From Paralithodes platypus (taxonomy: Eukaryota; Arthropoda; Malacostraca; Decapoda; Lithodidae), in contig CM064505.1 in assembly GCA_032716605.1 (NCBI GenBank), positions 50,230,211-50,294,210 on the forward strand: a DNA stretch of 64,000 bases, given 5' to 3'. Positions 53,713 to 63,890 of this stretch are shown here, in pieces. Every line of letters begins with the position of its first letter. Position 1 is the stretch's first letter. The notes under the pieces were generated by a model, which was not told where the DNA came from, did not search any database, and worked only from the letters and a program-made list of their open reading frames with translations. The translations under genes and the position numbers were made by a program.

Positions 53713-56577
53713 TTTTGAATATACGTCAACAAATGTGACGATATAGCGGTTGCCAGCGTAAGAAGGAAACGGGCCCATGATGTCGAGGGATAGGACTTGG
53801 AACGGTTTGTTGGCAGAAATGGTACCAGCTGGGCCTGGGGTGCGTGATCTATCCTTCCCCAATAAACAAGGTTTGCAGGATTCTGTCACTCGTTGTGCAA
53901 TTTTGGAGGGGTTGGGGGTCCAGTATTGATCTGCGAAGATCATCTTCTTTTGTCCAAGGTGTATGCCGTTTCCCTCGTGGATGGCAATCATGTAGTCGTG
54001 GGCAATGGTGGGGTCTAAGACTATGTGACCGGAGTCTGTGGCAAGTTGATCTCCCCAGCGAGTCAGTTTCCTGAAGACATTTAACGGTATCCAGGGTGGT
54101 CGGATTCTTGTTTCCCAAGATTGAATTAGTGAGGGGGCTGGGGGGGAATTATGTTGGTGGATGGGGGTAGATAAAAGCTCAGTGTTTTGTAAGGCGGCTA
54201 GGTTGGTGGGGGGGTCTTTTGGTACTGGCAAACGTGACAGGGCGTCTGCATTGGTGTGAAGTTTGCCTGGACGATACTGTATTGTAAAATCGTAGTCCTC
54301 TAGTGTCTCCCTCCAACGTACCAAAATGGCTGAGTTGGTTTCGCACTTACGCAACCATTGCAAAGATTGATGGTCGGTTATTATATCGAGTTTTGCGCCC
54401 AACACAAATGACCGGAAGTGGCTGAGTGCCCAAATGATCCCTAAGCACTCTCTCTTGGTGGCTGCATAATTCTGTTGTGCTTGGTTGAGGGTGGAGCTGG
54501 CATACGCTATCACATGTTCCTCTCCGTCTCTTACTTGAGCTAAAACTGCACCAATGGCGTAGAGAGATACGTCGGTATAAAGACGGAAAGGTTTATGGTA
54601 ATCAGGGAAAGCGACAATAGGGGCTTGGATTAGCTTTTGTTTCAAAGTGTTAAAAGCGAGGTCTCTTTCAGGTGTCCAGGTGAATGTGGTGTCTTTGTGG
54701 GTGAGTTGGTGGAGGGGTCTGGCTATTGTGGCAAAGTGTGGGACGAAACGTCTGTAGTATGTGGCTAAACCTAGAAAAGAATGTACTCTTTTAACGGTGG
54801 TGGGTGGGGGTTGGTTTTGTATAGCTTGAAGTTTCTTTGGGTCTGGTGCAATACCATGTTCAGATATTACGTGGCCGAGGAAATCTACCTTATTTCGTGC
54901 AATCTCGCACTTTGAGGGTTTTAATTTCAACCCGGCGGCTCGGATTCTTTGAAGAACTTGTCTCAACCTGAGGAGGTGTTCTTCCCAGGTTTGTGAGTAC
55001 ACAATAATATCGTCTAGATAGGCTAGGCAGGTCTCCCAGGTTAGGCCATGTAATACCGCTTCCATCAAACGGGAGAAAGTGGCGGGTCCGTTACAGAGGC
55101 CAAAAGGTAGGACGTTAAATTCGTAGTGGTGGCCACCACTAGTGGAAAATGCTGTTTTTTCTTGGTCCTCTGCCTTGATAGGCACTTGCCAATACCCTGC
55201 TTGCAAGTCGAGGGTAGTGAACCATCTGGATCCGTATAGGGAGTCGAGGGAATCGTCTATCCTGGGTAATGGCGTAGCGTCCTTAATGGTTACGTCATTC
55301 AATCTCCTGTAATCGACGCAAAAACGGGTTGACCCATCTTTCTTTTTTACTAGGACAACAGGGGAAGACCAGGGACTAATGGACGGGGTGGCAATACCGG
55401 CCTCTAACATCTCTTGGACTTGGCGTTCCTCTTCCTGGCGTTGTATGGGATTTATTCTACGGGATGGTTGTCTTATGGGAGGGCCTGTGGTGTTAATGAT
55501 GTGTTGTTCTACATTGGTCTGTCCGATTTCAGTGGGTTGTTGGGCAAACACGTCACTGAACTCTAGCAATAGGTCGTACATGCTGTGTTTTTGGTGGTCG
55601 GATAATGTGTCCGGGAGAGGGGGCAATTTGAGGCTGGTAGGGGTGTCATTGGAATCTATGGGGAGGTCATCAAAAGTTTCGAGGTCTCCTATGATGAGAC
55701 CTTTTGGTAATGTCAGGGATTCCTCAGAGATATTTGCCACGAGAATGTGGTTGATGCGAGCGGAAATGATGGCGGGTTGTAAGAGGCAACGATTGGGGTT
55801 GGTGGACGTGGTAGTGGGGGAAAATATCATGTGAGTTTGGGGTATGGGTCGAAGGTTAACCCATTTTTGATGGCGGGGGGGAATTTGACATTTATCTTGA
55901 ACTACAGCTGGGCTAATGATGGTGGGGGATCGACTGGCGAGCAGGTGCTCGGTACGCATAAGGGGGGAAAGATCACTTTGGTGGGGGTCACGCGTGAGGG
56001 GGGGATTAATGGCGTGTGTGGGAGGATCAGCGTGGCGAGGTGTGAGTGATTTAGAAAACGGAATTTGTTGGTGGGACTGCGGAGGGTTGGTGGGGGAAGA
56101 GTGAGGTATAGAAGATGGGTTATTGGTGGAGGACTGATGTACTGATTTGTGGTTGTTAGAAGGACGAATTTGGGGAATTTTGTCGGTGGCAGTGACAGTT
56201 TGTTTGGAGTTTATATGGGATTGGTGGGTTTGTCTGTCATGAGAGGGCGAGTCAAGTGTGGGGTTTTGAAGTTTTCTAGGGGTGTGAATTGTGTGGGGGT
56301 GGAAGGGAGCTACTGACGGAAAACTGTCACAAGGGGAATTTTGTTGGTTGTGGAATAGCTGAACATTTCTGGGGGCACGGGGGAAACATTGTTGGGTACA
56401 TAGGTCGGCATTTTCCCTGGAACCACGTGTACATAAATATTTGATAGAATTGTTGTTACATACATCAGAGTCTGTCCTGGAAACATGGGAGGATTTATCC
56501 TGGACAGAGTTAGGAGAATTGAGGGGATTACCGAGAGGGAGTTGCTTGGACTTGTCTTCTTTCGTTTGTTGAGGCAT
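53707..56577 (-). CDS. Copy B pol: Pro-rich leader, RT, RNase H, integrase N-terminus
   Basis: 956 codons from an ATG shared with copy A (MPQQTKEDKSKQ). About 300 residues of Pro-rich leader, then RT (VDYRRLNDV, TTLDLQAGYWQVP, LPFGLCNGPATF, catalytic YLDD), connection (FLGHVISEHGI, HSFLGLATYYRRFVPHF), RNase H (YTDVSLYAIGAVLAQ, KRECLGIIWALSHFR, ITDHQSLQWL, NADALSRL) and integrase zinc finger (HEGNGIH and CKPC) plus the first catalytic Asp in LSLDIMGPF. The frame ends at VDVYSKF, where a T run appears one base short relative to the continuing frame. Protein order PR-RT-RH-INT is the standard Ty3/Gypsy one, in contrast to the element at 1.5-7.1 kb. Confidence 0.9.
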   Translation of the reverse strand: MPQQTKEDKSKQLPLGNPLNSPNSVQDKSSHVSRTDSDVCNNNSIKYLCTRGSRENADLCTQQCFPRAPRNVQLFHNQQNSPCDSFPSVAPFHPHTIHTPRKLQNPTLDSPSHDRQTHQSHINSKQTVTATDKIPQIRPSNNHKSVHQSSTNNPSSIPHSSPTNPPQSHQQIPFSKSLTPRHADPPTHAINPPLTRDPHQSDLSPLMRTEHLLASRSPTIISPAVVQDKCQIPPRHQKWVNLRPIPQTHMIFSPTTTSTNPNRCLLQPAIISARINHILVANISEESLTLPKGLIIGDLETFDDLPIDSNDTPTSLKLPPLPDTLSDHQKHSMYDLLLEFSDVFAQQPTEIGQTNVEQHIINTTGPPIRQPSRRINPIQRQEEERQVQEMLEAGIATPSISPWSSPVVLVKKKDGSTRFCVDYRRLNDVTIKDATPLPRIDDSLDSLYGSRWFTTLDLQAGYWQVPIKAEDQEKTAFSTSGGHHYEFNVLPFGLCNGPATFSRLMEAVLHGLTWETCLAYLDDIIVYSQTWEEHLLRLRQVLQRIRAAGLKLKPSKCEIARNKVDFLGHVISEHGIAPDPKKLQAIQNQPPPTTVKRVHSFLGLATYYRRFVPHFATIARPLHQLTHKDTTFTWTPERDLAFNTLKQKLIQAPIVAFPDYHKPFRLYTDVSLYAIGAVLAQVRDGEEHVIAYASSTLNQAQQNYAATKRECLGIIWALSHFRSFVLGAKLDIITDHQSLQWLRKCETNSAILVRWRETLEDYDFTIQYRPGKLHTNADALSRLPVPKDPPTNLAALQNTELLSTPIHQHNSPPAPSLIQSWETRIRPPWIPLNVFRKLTRWGDQLATDSGHIVLDPTIAHDYMIAIHEGNGIHLGQKKMIFADQYWTPNPSKIAQRVTESCKPCLLGKDRSRTPGPAGTISANKPFQVLSLDIMGPFPSYAGNRYIVTFVDVYSKF

Positions 56578-56647
56578 TTTTTCAACGAATTGAGTGATAT
56601 TTTGAGAGAACTCGGGGCAAGGGGAGGGGTTAGGAGTTACCTTAGTG

Positions 56648-57151
56648 CTAGCTGCAACTTGGTAACCCTGACTCAGAGTTTGTTGAGGGGGAAGGTGTTT
56701 TTTTCTTTTTGTGAATAGGTTTCTGCGTGATTGGTTTGTCAGAGGCTTTGGGTTGGATTTTTTTTTTGAATGAGATCAGCCTATGGCCGCAGTCAACCTG
56801 GGCCTGGAGTTTTTGAAGGAGGTCAAGTCCAAGGAAACCATCGTAATGTTTACAGTGGGAGGAAAATACTGTGAACGTGTGATAACAACGTGCATGGGGG
56901 GCAGGAGTAGTTACTGACAGGGGCAAAGTGTCTCCTAGGAGATTTAAGTAGGTATCAGCAGCTGAGATTAGTTCTGCTTTGGTGGTTAACAAGGGGCCAA
57001 ATAGTCGGTGGTGTTGATCATAATAAGACTTGAACAAACATGACTTGGCAGCTCCCGTGTCGATTAACAGGCGGACAGGAATGTCCTTGATTTTGGCCAT
57101 GTAATAAAAGGGGGCAGTGCGGTCAGTTATGGCGTCCCCCGCCGAGGCCAT
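56648..57151 (-). CDS. Copy B protease
   Basis: 167 codons: LLIDTGAAKS catalytic loop, GDTLPLSV and HYDGFLGLDLLQKL as in copy A, about 90 percent similar by eye. The C-terminal Lys/Pro tail diverges and ends early (an indel in an A-rich run), so the overlap with pol seen in copy A is lost. Starts 18 bases after the gag stop, in the -1 frame. Confidence 0.83.
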   Translation of the reverse strand: MASAGDAITDRTAPFYYMAKIKDIPVRLLIDTGAAKSCLFKSYYDQHHRLFGPLLTTKAELISAADTYLNLLGDTLPLSVTTPAPHARCYHTFTVFSSHCKHYDGFLGLDLLQKLQAQVDCGHRLISFKKKIQPKASDKPITQKPIHKKKKTPSPSTNSESGLPSCS

Positions 57152-57168
57152 CGTGGGCGGGGGGTACT

Positions 57169-58140
57169 TTAAAAATCCTGGGAGTCGGTATCTACCTCCT
57201 CCAGGGTTTCCTCGGTATCATCTGAGGTCATGATAGGGGCTATTTCTCCGGTGTGCATTTCTTCCATTTCTTCCTCTTGTCCCAACTCCTCTTCATTTAC
57301 AGAAATGCGAGGAGTAAAGGGGCGAGGTTTGGCAGAGACACGAATTTGATGGAGGGCACACTGAGCACTACAGGCAGGGAAATCATAGGTGTTGATAATT
57401 ACTAATGTAGGGTTTTTACTTTGGTAGGTGTTGTAGGTTTTGTTCCGGTTGAAGATTCTGCGTGGCTGGGTAGGTTGGAACCGGGGCCTACTGGGTTGGG
57501 GCTTGCCGGAAGGGTAGGTGGGTCTGTTGTGGAAGGATGAGGATGGGTAGGCATTCTTGGAGTTGAAAATTTGGGCCTTGGGGTTTTGGTGGTCGAGGTG
57601 CTGCGGGTGCGTGGGAAACCTCTTTATTACAGCGATTTGGGTGGGTGCTTCTGTGCGCACGGCCAAAATACGTCGGATCGTGATGAGATCTTTTTGATAT
57701 CCGACGAAATTGTGCACACGGAAATGATCATTTACTGCTGAGGGCAATATTGATACAAGGTTGACCAGAATCTGCTCTTGTTGGATTCTGGTCAATGTGG
57801 GGAAAGAAACTTTTATATGTTGGGCTATCTTATTCACTGTGGCATCTAGATCGCCTTCGAATTTAGTGTCTTGGATACGGGTGTGGGCCACGAAAATGCC
57901 CAACGAAGGCTTAATGGCTTCTATCACTATTGGGCGAAATTCGTCCCATGTGAGAGCAGGGTGCACTTGGTAGGCAACCAGGGAAACGGCTTTTCCCAGG
58001 TGCGTTAATGTCACGGCTATCTTTTCTGCGTCCGTGGTATAAACTAGGTCAAGTACGGGTTTCACTATGTCCATGAACGTTTCGATCTCGTAAGTTTCTC
58101 CATCATAATGTGGGATGGGAATGTGAGAACGGTGCGCCAT
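57169..58140 (-). CDS. Copy B Gag
   Basis: 323 aa from the ATG after the primer-binding site. Capsid-like region (FMDIVKPVLDLVY, THLGKAVSLVAYQV, LTWDEFRPIVIEAIKP, FEGDLDATVNKIAQHIK), then an Arg/Pro/Asn-rich basic tract and an acidic end (EEELGQEEEMEEM, TSDDTEETLEEVD). No CCHC knuckle. The frame remains open upstream to 58443 inside the LTR, encoding a hydrophobic stretch (VFILCSLFLIPCFVHA) that resembles a signal peptide. Ends GAT-TTT-TAA as in copy A. Confidence 0.87.
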   Translation of the reverse strand: MAHRSHIPIPHYDGETYEIETFMDIVKPVLDLVYTTDAEKIAVTLTHLGKAVSLVAYQVHPALTWDEFRPIVIEAIKPSLGIFVAHTRIQDTKFEGDLDATVNKIAQHIKVSFPTLTRIQQEQILVNLVSILPSAVNDHFRVHNFVGYQKDLITIRRILAVRTEAPTQIAVIKRFPTHPQHLDHQNPKAQIFNSKNAYPSSSFHNRPTYPSGKPQPSRPRFQPTQPRRIFNRNKTYNTYQSKNPTLVIINTYDFPACSAQCALHQIRVSAKPRPFTPRISVNEEELGQEEEMEEMHTGEIAPIMTSDDTEETLEEVDTDSQDF

Positions 58141-58203
58141 GATGTTCTCGTGTTCTGGCTGTTCCAAACTTGCAATGTAATGCAACCTTTTATCCGAATC
58201 AAG

Positions 58204-58221
58204 AACCACCGCTGCCGCCAA
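58204..58221 (-). promoter_or_regulatory. Primer-binding site of copy B, tRNA-Leu-like
   Basis: Minus strand TGGCGGCAGCGGTGG, one mismatch to the complement of a tRNA-Leu 3' end with CCA. Confidence 0.68.
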
Positions 58222-61200
58222 TGTTATGCCCTGTTTTTCTACAGAATTAACTTGGGTAATGTGAGTTCTAACTGACTGGGTATATAAGGCTGCATGCACA
58301 AAACAAGGTATGAGGAATAGAGAACACAAAATAAACACACGGTAACAAGACACACGATCACGTTTATTGAGGATGATTAATAGGAAGCATAAGAAGGTAT
58401 GAATACTCGTACAAGACAAATGATAGAATTGAACAACTAGCATTAGTGGATCTGGATGGAGCCTAGTCTCCCACTTCCAACGTTCAGGTATACTCTTCTG
58501 ATCACTGGCTTTGTTCGCAAGTTTATATACTGGAAGCCATCAATGTTACTTATAGATTCAATTTCACTATTTAGATTTATTACTGGCAGTTCTGGTGCAC
58601 GAGTAGTAGTTCACAGACTAGATTAGGCACGTGTATATTTAGAGCACGAGAATTCTAGTAACCTCATGGGGGTACTGATCTAAGTTTTATATTCTTATAG
58701 CAGAAATACGTAGAACGCAAATCAGTGGGCGAACGTTAGATATCACTAGGGTTTTACTTCTATGTAATAATATCTGGATCGGGGTAATTACGAGAGTTAA
58801 TGTCGTCTGTTAATTAATGAACACTGATATGCTTAGCACTTCCTGATGGAATGGTTATATATGAATTATACTGGGGCAAAGATATAGCCACTTCATAGAA
58901 ATATTAATAAGTGAGTCTCTAAATAATACTGTAACACTGTAGTACTAATAAAGTGAATCTTGGGTAGTATTTGGTTGGTCTGGTCCTGGTTATCATGCGT
59001 CCGTGATGTTGGGGGCTAACGACTGGTTCCGCGGCCGTCCAGGGGGTCCAAATGTAGGAAGTTCTCAAGACGGATCTCTTGGCGATCGTTGCTGGCTACA
59101 CGCTTATATACCCACTGGTGTGTGAAGGTTATAAGGTGCACGTAGATTTCTTGTACGTGGACAGATGCTTCTATCTCAAATCTGCCACGGAGTCTGCCGG
59201 CTCTGGAACTCAATTCTCAGGAACAACACAAGGGCAGAGCTAGAGGTCAACTTAAGGGGGCCAGCTACTGGTTGGTGTCTATCTTTCAACTGATTTTACT
59301 GGGGGCTGGAGCTGGGTTTATAGGCTCGGTTTTGGACCCTGTAGGCCATAGGGATCTCGAGTCTTATGGAATTATTTGAGCTCTCAATAGATACGGGTAC
59401 TAGGTAAGGTGGTGATTACTGTTGTGGCACATGGCTATAGGGGGCCTTCATAATGTGATATAACTGAGCCTTAGTAAGAGGTACTATTTTGGCTATACTG
59501 GAAGTATTGAGGGGAGGGAGACTGGATCTACTTTGCGAGGAGGACTGGGACAGCTGTGATAGGAGCGTCTCTCTTACATTGCTGTCTTCATTCTATGGTA
59601 TAGCTGAGGTGCTAATTTGGTTATCAGAGTATGCAAGAAAGGTGAATGGGTTATTGTGGGTTAATAGAGGTTAGTAAAGGGGTTAGTCATGCATGGTTAG
59701 TTCATTGATAGGAAGAATTCCTGTGCTACCTGGCAATGACCCGGAAGTCAAAACAGGGGTCAGGTATACCTCCGCAGGGGTGGGGGTCTCCCTCCTCGGG
59801 TGGGTAAAAAAGGGTAGGTGCGCGCCCTCTCTCTGTGATGGTCGTCCGGCAGCTGTGGCTAGGGGCTTGCCATATCACAAGTGTTTGTAATAACCCTCTG
59901 TTTATGAGACAGATGTGGGTGTTCGTAATACCAAAACCGAAGGTGCCTTGACTAGCTGGTTTAATCGGTTGAGTTGTTAATTGCATGGTTTGCTGGATAT
60001 GGTGGAGACTGGGTTGCTAACTCTGCCACATTTATCTGGAAGTATGGCAATAGAAGTTAGTCACTGGCGAGGCGGCTAGCCTCGCACTGACGATCATTTG
60101 GTACAGGGTTGTGAATGGGTTGTGAGGGAATAGATGGCATGCAAGGGGTTAGTAAAGTTCTAATGTTGTTCCATCCTACTAAGGGAAGGTAGGCTGGATA
60201 GGAGTATATATATAAAAGGTTTGAGAATGTTAGCAACGGAAAAATCAAGGATATTCAGGAGGTATGGTGGAGAGGCTAGGTCGGCAAGGAGTCGAGGAGC
60301 GTGGGGGGTTAACGAGAGGGAGAGGGTTAAGGGGGGCTACGTGGAAGTTTGACCCTAAGGTCTCTGGGCGTAGGGGTGGCATTAGACTACAGTTGGTATC
60401 GGAGCTTGGGGGTTAATGACGGAAAGTATGTTAGCCAAACGCTACCGGGAGATGAGCAATATGGGGTGGTATATGAGTCTGGAAAGGATAGAATCATGTG
60501 GACTGTGGGGAAGAGGAGGTTAACTGTAGGTGTGTGCTTGACTGTGGATAAAAGTAGGGAAAAACATGGTGTATTATTACTCGTCAATACGATGGTTATG
60601 GACACTGTTAATCTGACACTATTTCTTGCTGATCTAGTTGTTCCTGGGAACTGCGTTTTCTATGACATATACACCAAAGAAAACGGCAGTTCGTAGGGGT
60701 AGCTTCGGTATTGTTTCATGGTGAAAATGCGTCGAGACAATGGTAAAAGAGGGTTGTATATACAATCTCTGATTGGGGTAAGAATTAAAGTTACTGCATC
60801 AAGTTAACATCTTCAGTCATTTCTGTCTAGGTCTTACAGGAACAATGGTTCTATATACACTGGTGAACCCGTGGGTATCATAGTTTCTTATCAATTAGTA
60901 CATGGGGTTTTAACATACTACTTCTCGGATGGAAGAACATATATAGATTTATGGGGGCGGTTGGTCTTCAGAAACTGAGTCTGGCAAGACAGGGGGTTAA
61001 CATATTACTTCTTGGATGGGAAAAAACATACATAGATTTAGGCCTGTCTGAACTGGTTGGCATTGGCTCAACCTAGGGACAGGGCATGGGTGTTTTAACC
61101 TGGGAAGAACATACATAGATTTATGGGGGCGGTTGGTCTTCAGAAACTTAGTCTGGCAAGACAGGGGTTAACATATTACTTCTCGGATGGAAGGACATAC

Positions 61201-61574
61201 ATAGATTTATGGGGCGATTGGTCTTCAGAAACTTAGTCTGGCAAGACAAGGTATTTTAGGGTATGTTGATATTGATATCCTAACTTAGGGACAGGGCATG
61301 GGTGTATTAACTTAAGGTGTATTTATGTTCATCATCATGTAGGTAGAGGTGTAGGACACGAGGGGTAGTGTATACGCGAGGTGGGGGAAAGGTCAGTGTT
61401 TAGAAGGGGTAGGCAGGTGTGGTTTGGAGCTGCTTAGCCCTGCGGGCTTCGGCCTGTCTTAACTGGTTGGCTCGGTCACCTGGTCCTTTCGTTCTGTGGG
61501 CCTTTCTTTCGGGTGTTTCTGTGTGGTGTTCGCTCGTGGCTTCCGTGGTGGGCTTCTCGTTCTGGGGCATTTTA
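58222..61574 (-). repeat. 5' LTR of copy B (3353 bp)
   Basis: Starts TAAAATGCCC at 61574 next to the AAAAC duplication and ends CATAACA. TATA box TATATAAG at 59110-59103; AATAAA at 58368-58363. Confidence 0.92.
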
Positions 61575-61865
61575 AAAACAATAATAACATAATAACATAA
61601 TAGAAGTGAGTACAAAAAGCCTTTAGGAAATATATGGAATGATACATTTCCCTGTTTAATGAATACAGACTTGCACCGGGGACTGGACGACTCGGCCCAT
61701 GGGACAACTCGGCTCGGACAGCTCGGCCCACTTTTGGACAACTCGGCCACGACGGCGAGACAGCTCGGCCATGACGGCGAGACAGCTCGGCCTATTATTT
61801 TAGACAGCTCGGCCTATTATTTGAGACAGCTCGGCCCCATGTTATGCTATGGGGCAATTTTTTTA

Positions 61866-61973
61866 ATATAGCTGTGAAAAAACCTGTAGCCTTGAAATTC
61901 GTGATTGTATCTAACCTTGTGATATAGCCGTGAAAAAGCCTGCAGCCTTGAAATTCGTGATTGTATCTAACCT

Positions 61974-61976
<3 letters not shown>
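61866..61976. repeat. Two tandem copies (about 56 bp)
   Basis: GCCTTGAAATTCGTGATTGT and flanks occur twice just before the TA repeat, inside the MULE-like element. Confidence 0.8.

Positions 61977-61983
<7 letters not shown>

Positions 61984-62066
<83 letters not shown>
61984..62066. repeat. (TA)n microsatellite
   Basis: About 41 TA units; open Tyr/Ile frames here are artefacts. Confidence 0.95.
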
Positions 62067-62069
<3 letters not shown>

Positions 62070-63041
62070 TATATATATATAATGACGATCAGACTAAAAC
62101 ACGCCCATTAATAGGAAAAATCACAGCCATTTTAATTTTCAGCCGATGGTGATTAGCATATTTTCCATTTTTATAGAAATCAGTTACTTTGCAAATAGAG
62201 TAGCGAAATATGGAGTGATCATTAAAACGTGACATTACGGTACCCCTTGAGGTTTATGTCGCCTTTTTTATTAATTCCGGCTGTCATTAGACGATCTCAT
62301 ACAGCTTAGGAAGGATCTGTAAGTGTTGAAATGCTGAAGACTGTCTAGAATAACTGTCTGTCTTCCATATAACCTTACTAATCTAAATAAAAATTACCTC
62401 ATAATAGACAAAATACACTGTAAAGTGCGTCATGATCCTCAAGGGGTTAACATGATGATGATAGAAGACAATCATATATTTTCATTCCTGATCCTACCTA
62501 CAGTATATGTCCCTTTTTTATTTATTCGTTCTAGGAAACATTTATCCTCTAAGTCATCCATTAGTATTCTAATTAATATTATTGACCTACCGAATCATTT
62601 GTTGTTAGCCATTTCTAGACCGGTACTTTCTGGATTTGAATGATCAGTTGTAGGACTTTACTGGTTTACGGTTTTACTGGGCCGAGCTGTCTCGTTTTTA
62701 CTGGGCCAAGCTGTCTCGCCGTTGGCCGAGTTGTCCTGGCCGAGCTGTCCCGTGGGCCGAGTAGTCTAGCAACCACTTGCACCCAACAACTTCACAGTAT
62801 AATGGCATTTTGTTCACTTACAATAGCAGAGCTACACTGTCACACGGCATTATGGTCACTGTTGTATTATAAAATATCGAAGTTATACTTTCACGGCACG
62901 AAGATATAGAAAACGGAGGATGCTGCTCCAACGGCTGTGATTTTGAGAATGAGCGGGAAGAAACTGGTGAGTGGTGACCCCTTCACCCTTCAACGCTCTG
63001 ACGTCATGCGCGCGGATAGGGAGTTTGAGTGACCCCGTGGG

Positions 63042-63108
63042 TTGACCTGAGTATCTATGGACCTTGGGTTGCTGTACGACGTCGCACGCTACGACCGTTA
63101 GTGAATCC
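63042..63108. repeat. Foldback terminal unit, copy at the right edge
   Basis: TTGACCTGAGTATCTATGGA to GTTAGTGAATCC, matching the foldback ends at 27262, 43418 and 47302 in inverted orientation. Directly adjoins the THAP palindrome end. Confidence 0.7.
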
Positions 63109-63890
63109 CGCTCCAGGGTGGCTCAAAAGTTTACCACTGGGCACGCGGTCACTAAGCAGAGTATTGTGGATAAAACTTTTTCTTTAACTTAGGAATGGGT
63201 ACATGCATGAGTGACATCGATCTATCTCATAATGGAGAGAGAGAGACTAGGTAGTTTTCCTGCACTTCTCTGGAGATGATCGTATGCAAATTGGATATTA
63301 TTAATTATATAAATCAACAGATATGGATTAGTACAAGCACAGGGTTAGGTTAGTTTTCTATGGATCGGTGGCATACATAGAAAAACAGGTTTTCATGGGG
63401 TAACAATTTTGAGGCGGTTGTACCGAGTTTGACCCGTAGCCAAACTCACGCGAAATTAATACGACGATATTGTCCGGCACGACAATTTCCTAAGCACAGA
63501 CCCGCATACGAAATTGGGGATGGTCTGGGGGCTTTCCAAATCAATGAGTAATTGCCTAATTAAATCTCGGAACTACTCCTAGGTATCTTGTCTAGTGAAA
63601 TGGAGGTTGCATTAGGAAGGTTGGGAACATATAATTGTTACATAACTAAGTACAGGGCTGACGTAATCAGATAGACATGTAGATGGTATATTAATTCAGG
63701 TAACGTCTATCTTGAGGAGTTATAGAATCGTCTCAACATAATCATTTCGATCTCCAACTCTCGAATATAGATTCGTAGTCGGGGATGTTTTCTCATCTGA
63801 AGCAATAGTAATAGTAACACACAAGGGATAGGGTACATAATAGGTTGAGGATAAATCCTACACAAATGTGGTTAAGAATCTCAGTGAATT
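63109..63890. other. Unannotated region
   Basis: About 780 bases without a recognisable gene or repeat. It may be the diverged upstream part of the LINE that follows. Confidence 0.35.

Larger units (their letters stand above)
47719..61574 (-). mobile_element. Long-LTR Ty3/Gypsy retrotransposon, copy B (13.9 kb, most complete)
   Basis: LTRs at 58222-61574 and 47719-51074, target duplication AAAAC (61575-61579, 47714-47718). The unoccupied target is in the other palindrome arm (near 46581-46586). The 7.1-kb interior has gag, protease, pol with RT, RNase H and integrase, and a long tail. A one-base frameshift in integrase and breaks in the tail make it defective. LTR divergence is visibly higher than in copy A. 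Confidence 0.93.
61678..62774. mobile_element. Non-autonomous DNA transposon with subterminal repeats (MULE-like)
   Basis: A 1097-bp insert with a 9-bp duplication ACTTGCACC (61669-61677, 62775-62783); the left palindrome arm has the empty site. Both ends carry many copies of GACAGCTCGGCC-type 12-mers in inverted orientation, with an imperfect terminal repeat of about 35 bp (GACGACTCGGCCCATGGGAC against GACTACTCGGCCCACGGGAC). A 9-bp duplication suits Mutator-like elements, but Merlin and others are possible. No transposase. Confidence 0.82.
45921..63041. mobile_element. THAP-exon palindromic element with nested insertions
   Basis: Arms 45921-46996 and 47308-63041 are inverted copies starting AACCCACGGGGTC, then CAAACTCCCTATCCGCGCGC. 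Subtracting the insertions leaves arms of about 766 and 767 bp around a 311-bp core. Each arm has a THAP first exon. It resembles a foldback derivative of a P-element-type or other THAP-containing transposon. No flanking target duplication was recognised. Confidence 0.82.

Noticed and set aside
61960..62152. Tyr/Ile-rich ORF
   Set aside because: Translation of a TA microsatellite.
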